Shown piece after piece: positions 1-6,535 of a stretch of 64,000 nucleotides of DNA. The stretch's first letter is position 1; the number at the start of each line of letters is the position of its first letter. Below the pieces are notes generated by a model. It did no database searches, had not been told where the DNA came from, and was given only the letters and a program-made list of their open reading frames with translations. A program made the position numbers and the translations under genes. The stretch comes from 13-2-20CM-66-19 sp963824395. GTDB taxonomy: Bacteria > Pseudomonadota > Gammaproteobacteria > Steroidobacterales > Steroidobacteraceae. Location of the stretch: NCBI GenBank assembly GCA_963824395.1, contig CAWGPF010000001.1, forward strand, positions 868,001 to 932,000. Direction: 5' to 3'.

Positions 1-470
1 ATGAGGGCGGCGAGCAGATTGTTGGCGAGCGCAATGGCGGCGAAGTCGCCGGTGAAATGCAGGTTGATGTCCTCCATCGGCACGACCTGCGAGTAGCCGC
101 CACCGGCAGCACCGCCCTTCATGCCAAACACCGGCCCCAGTGCCGGCTCGCGCAGGCACACGATGGCACGCTTGCCGAGCTGGTTGAGGGCATCCCCGAG
201 CCCGACCGTCGTGGTCGTCTTGCCCTCCCCGGCCGGGGTGGGGGAAATCGCGGTCACCAGGATGAGCTTGCCCTCGGGGCGCTCGTCGAGCTTGGCGAGG
301 TAATCGAGCGAGATCTTCGCCTTGTAGTGGCCATACGGCTCGAGACTGTCTTCGGGAATCCCCAGGCGCTCGCGCGCCAGCGGCGTGATGGGCTTGAGTT
401 TTGCCCGCTGCGCGATCTCGATGTTGCTCGGAACCGGGCTGGCGTGGGTGTCACTGGGCTTCGCAGACAT
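1..470 (-). CDS. fhs: Formate--tetrahydrofolate ligase, N-terminal part (runs off window)
   Basis: ATP-dependent ligation of formate to tetrahydrofolate, giving 10-formyl-THF for purine and formyl-Met synthesis (cytoplasmic one-carbon metabolism). The visible ~156 residues carry the family signature: PITPLARERLGI near the N-terminus, an extended P-loop PTPAGEGKTTTTVGLGDAL at about residues 77-95, and ALGPVFGMKGGAAGGGYSQV followed by NLHFTGDF. The ATG at 468-470 is chosen because conserved sequence begins about 25 residues in. The 3' two-thirds lies outside the window. It is divergent from hemJ, with about 90 bp between the starts. Assignment is by strong motif recognition. Confidence 0.95.
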   Translation of the reverse strand, partial: MSAKPSDTHASPVPSNIEIAQRAKLKPITPLARERLGIPEDSLEPYGHYKAKISLDYLAKLDERPEGKLILVTAISPTPAGEGKTTTTVGLGDALNQLGKRAIVCLREPALGPVFGMKGGAAGGGYSQVVPMEDINLHFTGDFAAIALANNLLAAL

Positions 471-547
471 GTTTTTATGCCGTGGGTGCTCGTCGCGGGG
501 CGGCCATGCTATCAGAGCGCGAACCTCCCGCGCAGGCTCAGGTTGGC

Positions 548-553
548 TACAAT
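548..553 (+). promoter_or_regulatory. Possible -10 box of hemJ, only 9 nt before the ATG
   Basis: TACAAT lies at 548-553 in the divergent fhs/hemJ gap. Transcription from it would begin at or next to the ATG at 562. No Shine-Dalgarno sequence is visible before the ATG and no good -35 element is seen, so this is a weak promoter call that would imply a leaderless mRNA. Confidence 0.25.
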
Positions 554-561
554 CGGCGCCG

Positions 562-975
562 ATGCTGTGGCTCAAGGCGTTTCACGTGGTGTTCGTGGTG
601 ACCTGGTTCGCGGGCCTCTTCTATCTGCCGCGCCTGTACGTTTATCACGCAGCGACCACCGACACGCTCTCGCTGGCGCGCTTCATAGTCATGGAGCGCC
701 GGCTGTTCTTCATCATGACGCTCGGCGCGCTCGTGGCGGTGCTGTTCGGCATTGCCATGGTGAGCGCCTCACCCGCTTACCTCGAGCTCGGTTGGCTGCG
801 CGCGAAGCTGCTCCTGGTGGCAGGGCTCGTGGGCTACCACGCGTGGTGCTACCGGCTGATGCTGGATCTGCGTGCCGGCCGGCCGCCGCGCACGCAGCGC
901 TGGTACCGCCTCTTCAACGAGGTGCCGGCGCTGTTCCTGATCGCGATCGTGGTACTGGCGGTCGTCAAGCCCTGA
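562..975 (+). CDS. hemJ: Protoporphyrinogen IX oxidase HemJ
   Basis: Predicted six-electron oxidation of protoporphyrinogen IX to protoporphyrin IX in the inner membrane (heme synthesis). The 137-residue product begins MLWLKAFHVVFVVTWFAGLF, the family's first helix with its conserved His, followed by FYLPRLYVYHA. Further helices fall around residues 50-75, 80-100 and 115-135, and the length matches HemJ (UPF0093). The frame is open upstream, but conservation starts at the ATG at 562. It is convergent with the M13 peptidase gene, 30 bp apart. Confidence 0.88.
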   Translation: MLWLKAFHVVFVVTWFAGLFYLPRLYVYHAATTDTLSLARFIVMERRLFFIMTLGALVAVLFGIAMVSASPAYLELGWLRAKLLLVAGLVGYHAWCYRLMLDLRAGRPPRTQRWYRLFNEVPALFLIAIVVLAVVKP

Positions 976-1005
976 GCGCGCGGCGCCGCAGCGGGCCGCG
1001 CGATC

Positions 1006-3099
1006 TCACCAGATGCGCACGCGCTCCTCGGGGGCGATATACATCTTGTCGCCCGGCTTTACGTCAAAGGCTTCGTACCAGACATCGATGTTGGGCAGCG
1101 GGCCGTTGACGCGGAAGCGCGACGGACTGTGCACGTCGGACATCACCAGTTCGCGCAGCGAGCCGTCGCGGTACTTCTCGCGCCACACCTGGGCGTAGGC
1201 GAGGAAGAAGCGCTGGTCGCCGCTGAGGCCGTCGATCACGGGTGCCGGCTTGCCCTTGAGCGAGATCAGGTAGGCCTCGTGCGCCATGTTGAGGCCGCCC
1301 AAGTCTCCGATGTTCTCACCGATGGTATTGGCACCGGAGACGTGCAGGCCGGGTAGCGCCTCGAAGCCTGAGAACTCCTTGATGAGCTTGTCCTTGCGCA
1401 GCTCGAACACCTGCGCATCCTGCGCCGTCCACCAGTCCTTCATGGCGCCGTCGGGCCCGAACTTGCGTCCCTGGTCATCGAAGCCATGGCCCATCTCGTG
1501 CCCGATAACCGCACCGATGGCCCCGTAATTCACGGCAGCGTCCGCGTTGGGGTCGAAGAACGGCGGCTGCAGGATCGCGGCCGGAAACACGATCTCGTTG
1601 TTGAGCGGGTTGTAGTAGGCGTTGATCTCCTGCGGGGTCATGCCCCACTCGCTGCGATCCACCGGCTTGTCGATGCGCGCGACCTGGTAGTCCCACCACC
1701 ATTGCGAGGCGCGGCGGGCATTGCCCACCGGGTCATCGGCCCTGACGACCAGCGCAGAGTAGTCCTTCCAGTTGTCCGGGTAGCCGATCTTCGGCGTGAA
1801 ACTCGCAAGCTTCTCGTGGGCACGCGTCTTGGTCTCGGGCGTCATCCAGTCGAGCGCGTCGATGCGCTGGCTCAAGGCGGCGCGCAGGTCCGCCACCAGC
1901 TGCTGCATCTTGGCCTTGGAGTCGGGTGGGAAGTACTCGGCGACATACAGCCGCCCGACCGCCTCCCCGACCGCGCCATCGACCGCGTCCACCCCCCGCT
2001 TCCAGCGCTCGCGCTGCTGCGGCTGCCCGCGCATCGTCTGGCCGTAGAAGGCGAACCGCGCCCGGTCGAAACGCTGCGGCAGATACGGCGCGTTGTCGTT
2101 CAGGTAGTGGAAAGTGAGAAATGCCTTGAGCGTCGGCACCGGCGTGTGATCGAACAGCTTCGCCAGATCACGGATCGCGCTGAGCTCGCTGAGCACCACG
2201 TCCTTGCGGCCGCCGAGCTGCTGCGCATCGAGGAATGTCTGCCACGGAAAGCCCGGCGCATAGGCGATGAGCTGCGCCTTGGTGCGCGGGTTGTAGGTGG
2301 CATCCACGTCGCGGCGTTGCTCGATCGGCCACTGCAGCTTCGCCACCGCAGTCTCGAAGGCCATGACCTCGCGCGCCTGGGCGTGCGGATCGCTGCTGCC
2401 GCCGAGGGTCAGCAGCTGCGCGACGTAAGCCACGTACTTCTCGCGCAGCGCCTGCAGCTGCGGGTCATCCTTGAGGTAGTAGTCGCGGTCCGGCAGCCCG
2501 AGGGCGGACTCGCTGATCACCGCCGCGTAGCGGTCGGGGTCCTTGAAATCCGGCGTCAGCTGCACGTCAAAGAGCGTCGCGTAGCCGATGGTGCCAAACA
2601 GGCGCGCGATGTCGCCGCGCGATTTGGCGCTGGCGATGCGCTCCAGGTCCTCCTGCGCGGGCGCCAGTCCGTGCGCCTCTATGGCCGCCTCGTCCAGGTA
2701 GGCCGCGTAGTAGTCACCGATCTGCTGCTCGGGAGTACCGTTGGGGGCGTGCGCCGCTGCGGCCTTCTCGATGATGAGCCGCACGCGCTGCTTGGACAGC
2801 TCATCCAGGCGATCGAAGGGGCCAAAGCTCGCCTTGTCCGCGGGGATCGCGAAGCTGCGGTCCCAGCTGCCATTGGCAAACTCGAAGAAGTCATCGCCGG
2901 GCCTGACGCTGCGATCGCCCGCACTCAGGTCGACCCCGAAGTCACCGATCGCAGCCTTCGGTGCCGGGACCGTCACGGCGGGCGTGGCGGCAATAGGGAC
3001 GGGAGCGGCAGGGACGGGCACGGGCTTCTTCTCCTCGGCCGGCTTGGAGGCACAGGCGCCGAGCGCCAACAGCACAGCCGCGCAGTACAGTGATTTCAT
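1006..3099 (-). CDS. M13-family zinc metallopeptidase (PepO/neprilysin-like), lipoprotein
   Basis: Predicted periplasmic, membrane-anchored zinc endopeptidase of the neprilysin/PepO family (697 aa, typical length). The start ATG at 3097-3099 gives a lipoprotein signal with lipobox LALGAC (Cys near residue 16) followed by a Lys/Pro/Ala linker. The catalytic zinc site HEMGH is at residues 534-538 and the third ligand in ENIGD at E595. Upstream are NAYYNPLNNEIVFPAAILQ (substrate-binding Asn-Ala-Tyr type motif) and the N-terminal M13 domain. The protein ends ERVRIW, with Ile where the family's C-terminal motif usually has CRVW-like residues. The frame extends 25 codons upstream, but that segment lacks any signal-peptide character. 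Confidence 0.93.
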   Translation of the reverse strand: MKSLYCAAVLLALGACASKPAEEKKPVPVPAAPVPIAATPAVTVPAPKAAIGDFGVDLSAGDRSVRPGDDFFEFANGSWDRSFAIPADKASFGPFDRLDELSKQRVRLIIEKAAAAHAPNGTPEQQIGDYYAAYLDEAAIEAHGLAPAQEDLERIASAKSRGDIARLFGTIGYATLFDVQLTPDFKDPDRYAAVISESALGLPDRDYYLKDDPQLQALREKYVAYVAQLLTLGGSSDPHAQAREVMAFETAVAKLQWPIEQRRDVDATYNPRTKAQLIAYAPGFPWQTFLDAQQLGGRKDVVLSELSAIRDLAKLFDHTPVPTLKAFLTFHYLNDNAPYLPQRFDRARFAFYGQTMRGQPQQRERWKRGVDAVDGAVGEAVGRLYVAEYFPPDSKAKMQQLVADLRAALSQRIDALDWMTPETKTRAHEKLASFTPKIGYPDNWKDYSALVVRADDPVGNARRASQWWWDYQVARIDKPVDRSEWGMTPQEINAYYNPLNNEIVFPAAILQPPFFDPNADAAVNYGAIGAVIGHEMGHGFDDQGRKFGPDGAMKDWWTAQDAQVFELRKDKLIKEFSGFEALPGLHVSGANTIGENIGDLGGLNMAHEAYLISLKGKPAPVIDGLSGDQRFFLAYAQVWREKYRDGSLRELVMSDVHSPSRFRVNGPLPNIDVWYEAFDVKPGDKMYIAPEERVRIW

Positions 3100-3243
3100 A
3101 GAAATCGGGACCCCGGAACTAAATGCAAGGGCGGCATGATACGGCAGCGCTGCGCAGCCGTGCCGCCCATGCAACTAAATGTTTTCATTCAGCTTCCGGC
3201 GCCCTCGGGCCGCCGCGCCGAACCCTCGGTCCGCCTCAGGCTT

Positions 3244-3804
3244 TCAGGTGAACTCGCGCACCAGATCGGCCCACACTGCCGCTCCCTGGGTACCACCCGG
3301 TTGGACCTCGGTGCCGAGGTACAGGAACCCGACGATGGCGTCAGCGCTATCGAAGCCGAGTGCGCGCTTGACCTCATCATCGTAGGCGGCCGCGCCGGTC
3401 TTCCACATGGCGTTGAAGCCGAGCGCCACGGCGGCCAGCATCATCGCCTCGGCCGCGGCCGCCACCGCGAGCAGCTGTTCCACGGGGGGCACCTTGACGG
3501 AGGCGGTACTGAGGTGCGCGCCGACCACGACGATGAGCGGTGCCCGCAGCGCCTTGGCACGCTCGCGCTGCAGCGTCTCCTCGCTCACCTTCTCGTGCGT
3601 GCGCGCGAGGTGCGCGGCGAGCAGCTCACCGAAGCGTGCGCGCGCCGCGGCCCGCACCGTGACGAAGCGCCACGGGCGCAGGCGCCCATGGTCAGGAGCG
3701 CGCGCGGCGCTGGCGAAGATCAGGCTGAGGGCGGCCGCATCGGGGGCCGGCTCGGTGAGCGCGCGCGCCGAACGGCGCGTCAGCAACAGGTCTATGGCTT
3801 GCAT
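3244..3804 (-). CDS. Nitroreductase family protein (YdjA-like)
   Basis: Predicted FMN-dependent NAD(P)H oxidoreductase of the nitroreductase superfamily (186 aa). It begins MQAIDLLLTRRSARALTEPA, the RRS FMN-phosphate motif, then ASAARAPDHGRLRPWRFVTV, typical of the short YdjA-type enzymes. A Gly-rich C-terminal segment (GFNAMWKTGAAAYDDEVKRA then DAIVGFLYLGT) closes the fold. The ATG at 3802-3804 is preferred because conserved sequence begins immediately. It shares two bases with the first ATG of the divergent methyltransferase gene. Confidence 0.88.
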   Translation of the reverse strand: MQAIDLLLTRRSARALTEPAPDAAALSLIFASAARAPDHGRLRPWRFVTVRAAARARFGELLAAHLARTHEKVSEETLQRERAKALRAPLIVVVGAHLSTASVKVPPVEQLLAVAAAAEAMMLAAVALGFNAMWKTGAAAYDDEVKRALGFDSADAIVGFLYLGTEVQPGGTQGAAVWADLVREFT

Positions 3805-4435
3805 GAGCGCATTGTCGCAGACTTCGGCCCTGATGCTGGTCACCGCCGAAAGCTGCGAGCGCAACAAGGAGCCGATACTGCAGGTCCTGCAGCAGGAGTT
3901 CGCCACCGCGCGCTCGGTGCTGGAGATCGGCAGCGGCACCGGCCAGCACGCGGTCTACTTCGCGGCGCACCTGCCGCATCTGACCTGGCAGGCGAGCGAA
4001 GTCCCCGCGCACCTCGCAGCGCTCGCGACGCGCCTGCAGCTGGAGGGCGCCGCGAATCTGCCCGCGCCCGTCGCGCTCGACGTGCGCACCGCGTCCTGGC
4101 CGGCTACGCCGGTGGACGCCATTTTCAGCGCTAATACGCTGCACATCATGGGCATGGACGGGGTGCGCGATTTCTTCCGCGGCGCGGGCGCTGCCCTGGG
4201 TCCGCACGGCACCCTGTGCGTCTACGGCCCGTTCAACTACGGCGGCCGCTTCACGAGCGCGAGCAACGAGAAATTCGATGCGTGGCTTAAGGCGCGCGAC
4301 GCACGCAGCGGGATCCGCGACTTCGAGGCGCTGGATGCGCTGGCAGGCGGCGCCGGACTTGCGCTGACAGCCGATCACGCCATGCCGGCCAACAATCGCA
4401 CGCTGGTGTGGCGGCGCGCGCCGGCCGCATCGTAA
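3803..4435 (+). CDS. DUF938 SAM-dependent methyltransferase-like protein
   Basis: Class I methyltransferase fold protein of the DUF938 family; substrate unknown. After AESCERNKEPILQVL, the family's conserved N-terminal block, comes the SAM-binding glycine motif VLEIGSGTGQHAVYFA at about residues 36-51, an acidic motif (ASEVP), SANTLHIMGM and YGPFNYGGRFTSASNEKFD. The 210-residue form starts at ATG 3803. An in-frame ATG at 3833 would remove 10 non-conserved residues and avoid the overlap with the nitroreductase start. It lies 8 bp upstream of apt and may be co-transcribed with it. Confidence 0.85.
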   Translation: MSALSQTSALMLVTAESCERNKEPILQVLQQEFATARSVLEIGSGTGQHAVYFAAHLPHLTWQASEVPAHLAALATRLQLEGAANLPAPVALDVRTASWPATPVDAIFSANTLHIMGMDGVRDFFRGAGAALGPHGTLCVYGPFNYGGRFTSASNEKFDAWLKARDARSGIRDFEALDALAGGAGLALTADHAMPANNRTLVWRRAPAAS

Positions 4436-4443
4436 AGTGCCCC

Positions 4444-4989
4444 ATGGACAGCACCAGCCCGGAAAGCATCCGCGACGCCATCCGCGCGATCCCTGACTAC
4501 CCGAAGCCGGGGATCATCTTCCGCGACATCACGACGCTTCTGGGCAATGCCCGGGTGTTCCGCGCGGTCATCGACCAGCTGGTCGAGCCGTGGGCCGACG
4601 CGGGGGTCGCGTACGTTGCCGGCATCGAAGCGCGCGGGTTCATCCTCGGCGGCGCCATGGCGCACCAGCTCTCGGCCGGCTTCGTCCCGATCCGCAAGAA
4701 GGGCAAGCTGCCGCACGCGACCGTGAGCGTCGCCTACTCCCTGGAGTACGGGCTCGATGAAATGGAGATGCATCGGGACGCGGTGCAAAGCGGCTCGCGC
4801 CTCATCCTGGTCGATGACCTGATCGCAACCGGAGGCACCGCCACGGCCGCCGTGAAGCTGCTGCGCTCCCTCGGGGCCCAGGTGCTGGCGGCGTGCTTCA
4901 TCGTCGACCTGCCGGACCTGGGCGGCTCTGCCCGCCTCGCCGAGCTTGAGGTACCGGTACGCAAGCTCGTGAGCTTCGCGGGGGACTAG
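4444..4989 (+). CDS. apt: Adenine phosphoribosyltransferase
   Basis: Purine salvage: adenine + PRPP to AMP + PPi, cytoplasmic. The product has 181 aa. Visible family blocks are IPDYPKPGIIFRDITTLLG near the N-terminus, GIEARGFILG, PIRKKGKLPHATVSVAYSLEYG, and the PRPP-binding loop LILVDDLIATGGTA at about residues 121-134. It starts 8 bp after the methyltransferase stop. Confidence 0.96.
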   Translation: MDSTSPESIRDAIRAIPDYPKPGIIFRDITTLLGNARVFRAVIDQLVEPWADAGVAYVAGIEARGFILGGAMAHQLSAGFVPIRKKGKLPHATVSVAYSLEYGLDEMEMHRDAVQSGSRLILVDDLIATGGTATAAVKLLRSLGAQVLAACFIVDLPDLGGSARLAELEVPVRKLVSFAGD

Positions 4990-4997
4990 CCTGCGCG

Positions 4998-5015
4998 ACG
5001 CGCCGGCCGGCGCGT
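4998..5015. terminator. 18-bp perfect palindrome after apt
   Basis: Bases 4998-5015 form a fully self-complementary GC-rich 18-mer (ACGCGCCGG and its complement) starting 9 bp after the apt stop. It lacks a clear T-tract (tccctatt follows), so it may be a weak terminator or an mRNA-stabilising hairpin. Confidence 0.4.
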
Positions 5016-5033
5016 TCCCTATTATCCTAGGTA

Positions 5034-5055
5034 TTTCAATAGGATATGATTGAAA
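5034..5055. promoter_or_regulatory. Inverted repeat TTTCAAT-N8-ATTGAAA (operator-like)
   Basis: A perfect 7-bp inverted repeat with an 8-bp AT-rich spacer stands out in a local AT-rich stretch between apt and the small exported protein. It is a plausible binding site for a dimeric regulator. The second arm contains TTGAAA, which could also serve as a -35 element. Confidence 0.35.
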
Positions 5056-5088
5056 CGGGCCCAACATTACGTTGTGGTCATACGGCGT

Positions 5089-5116
5089 TTGCAGTGCGGG
5101 ATTGCGTTCATAATAC
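5089..5116 (+). promoter_or_regulatory. Possible sigma70 promoter for the small exported protein
   Basis: TTGCAG (5089-5094) and TAATAC (5111-5116) are separated by 16 bp, ahead of a roughly 110-nt leader to the ATG at 5229. Matches are reasonable for a GC-rich genome but not decisive. Confidence 0.35.
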
Positions 5117-5228
5117 GCGCGCCCTGGGGACTGGGAGCCTGTCCGGCTGCGCGTGCGGAACGCGCATGAGCAGGTCAGGCACCCGCCAGGGTGAAGCTGC
5201 GGATCCCCTAATTCTGGAGACTACATCG

Positions 5229-5405
5229 ATGTTCAAGAAGCTCATCCCCGTCGTTGCGTTTGCCCTGATTGCCGGCCCGGTGTTCGCCGCCGACACCACC
5301 CCGGCCTCCACGCCGAGCACCAGCACCTCGGGCAAGCACAAGAAGCACCACAGCAAGTCGCACAAGAGCACCTCGACGCCTGCCTCCACGCCGGCGCCGA
5401 AGTAA
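5229..5405 (+). CDS. Tiny exported Lys/His/Ser/Thr-rich protein
   Basis: 58-residue product, starting at ATG 5229 behind the Shine-Dalgarno-like CTGGAG. Residues 1-20 form a clean Sec signal peptide (MFKKLIPVVAFALIAGPVFA, cleavage after AFA-type Ala). The mature ~38 residues are low complexity: Thr/Ser/Pro runs flanking KHKKHHSKSHKS. This suggests a small, highly basic, disordered periplasmic or secreted peptide, perhaps binding metal through His or polyanions through Lys. No named family is recognised. It forms a monocistronic unit with its own promoter-like region and a strong terminator 22 bp after the stop. Confidence 0.75.
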   Translation: MFKKLIPVVAFALIAGPVFAADTTPASTPSTSTSGKHKKHHSKSHKSTSTPASTPAPK

Positions 5406-5426
5406 GAGTTAGTTGCGCTAACTTTG

Positions 5427-5456
5427 AAGGGCTCCGTCCGCAAGGACGGGGCCCTT
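5427..5456 (+). terminator. Rho-independent terminator, 13-bp stem with GCAA loop
   Basis: Stem arms 5427-5439 and 5444-5456 pair over 13 bp with one G-T wobble. They enclose the 4-nt loop GCAA and are followed by TTTGCTTT. It lies 22 bp downstream of the small basic protein gene. Confidence 0.9.
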
Positions 5457-5517
5457 TGCTTTAAAGCGCGGTGCGCCAGGGCTTGCGGCTGCCCGCGTTC
5501 CGGTTCAAATTCCGCGC

Positions 5518-5805
5518 ATGGATGGCAGCCAACAGACCGCGATACATCAGGCGCTGGTCGAGGTCCAACATGCCGTGACGAGCATGACCTTCCCGAGCTG
5601 CGACCAGGAAGACCTGATCGAGGCGATCGATCGGGTCGAGGACGAGATGCACACCGCACACCCGAACCTCGCCGTGATGTGCCGCTTCCTCAACTCCATT
5701 GCGCGCAGCCTGCGCGCACAGCCCGAGGCGCGCGGGGCATGCCTGGCAATCGAGGCCGCCATCGGCAAGGCCGGCATGCCCAGCACCTGGCAGTCCGGCG
5801 TCTGA
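5518..5805 (+). CDS. Small hypothetical cytoplasmic protein
   Basis: 95-residue product starting at ATG 5518. It is mainly helical in character (HQALVEVQHAVTSMTFP, then EAIDRVEDEM, then RFLNSIARSLRAQPEA) with no signal or TM segment. No family is recognised. Amino-acid composition is normal and the frame fills the space between the terminator and the flavoprotein gene, which supports it being real. It overlaps the next gene by 67 bp if that gene starts at its only upstream ATG. Confidence 0.55.
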   Translation: MDGSQQTAIHQALVEVQHAVTSMTFPSCDQEDLIEAIDRVEDEMHTAHPNLAVMCRFLNSIARSLRAQPEARGACLAIEAAIGKAGMPSTWQSGV

Positions 5806-6467
5806 TCGAACCCACCTCGCGCACCCGGCTGGGCCGCCGCAAGGAGCGCGGCTCCCATGAGCGTGCCACGATACATGCCATCCTCGATGAGGCGCTCTAC
5901 TGCCACGTCGGCTTCAGCCTCGACGCACAGCCCTACGTCATCCCCACCGTGCACGCGCGCGCCGGCGAGCAGCTGTACCTGCACGGCTCGGTCGCCAGCC
6001 GCATGCTCGGCGCGCTCATCAGCCGCACTCCCCTGTGCGCGACGGTGACACTCCTCGACGGGCTGGTGCTGGCGCGCTCCGGGTTCAACCACTCCATGAA
6101 CTACCGCTCGGTGGTGATCCTCGGCACGGCCACCGAACTCACCGACGAGGGCGAGAAGCGCGCTGCGCTCGACGCGCTCGTCAACCGCGTACTGCCGGGG
6201 CGCGCCGCCGCGGTACGCGCCGCGAGTCCCAAGGAACTCAATGCCACGAGCGTGCTCAGCCTGCCGATCGCGGAGGCCTCCGCCAAGATCCGCAGCGGGC
6301 CGCCGCACGATGACGAGGCCGACTACGCCCTCGGATGCTGGGCGGGAGTGCTGCCGCTGCGCCTGACCGCCCTCGCGCCCGAGCCCGACCCACGCCTGCC
6401 CGCAGACATCGCACTGCCGGAGTCGCTGCTGCGCTGGTCGCGGGGCGCGAAGCCACCCGACCCCTAG
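5739..6467 (+). CDS. Pyridoxamine 5'-phosphate oxidase-like FMN-binding protein
   Basis: Split-barrel flavin-binding protein of the PNPOx-like class (COG3467 type); likely an FMN/F420-type oxidoreductase or heme/flavin-binding protein of unknown substrate. The conserved block reads ILDEALYCHVGFSLDAQPYVIPTV then LYLHGSVASRML, and later SGFNHSMNYRSVVILGTA. The start is uncertain: between 5739 and the first conserved residues (about 5820) there is no ATG, GTG or TTG in frame other than 5739. Either this overlaps the upstream gene or a rare start near 5802 is used. The C-terminal ~60 residues (GCWAGVLPLRL...) match the family's end. Confidence 0.82.
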   Translation: MPGNRGRHRQGRHAQHLAVRRLIEPTSRTRLGRRKERGSHERATIHAILDEALYCHVGFSLDAQPYVIPTVHARAGEQLYLHGSVASRMLGALISRTPLCATVTLLDGLVLARSGFNHSMNYRSVVILGTATELTDEGEKRAALDALVNRVLPGRAAAVRAASPKELNATSVLSLPIAEASAKIRSGPPHDDEADYALGCWAGVLPLRLTALAPEPDPRLPADIALPESLLRWSRGAKPPDP

Positions 6468-6535
6468 GGGGCTCCGGCGCCGCACGGCGCGCCAAACGTT
6501 GCGCAGCCGCTCCCGCCCCCGCTAAGTTGGGCACG

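Noticed and set aside
1486..3093. 535-codon plus-strand frame opposite the M13 peptidase
   Set aside because: Antisense shadow; the minus strand carries HEMGH, the lipobox and family length.
5547..6485. 312-codon minus-strand frame over the flavoprotein gene
   Set aside because: No domain signal, Arg/Ala/Gly-rich; the plus strand shows the PNPOx-like blocks.
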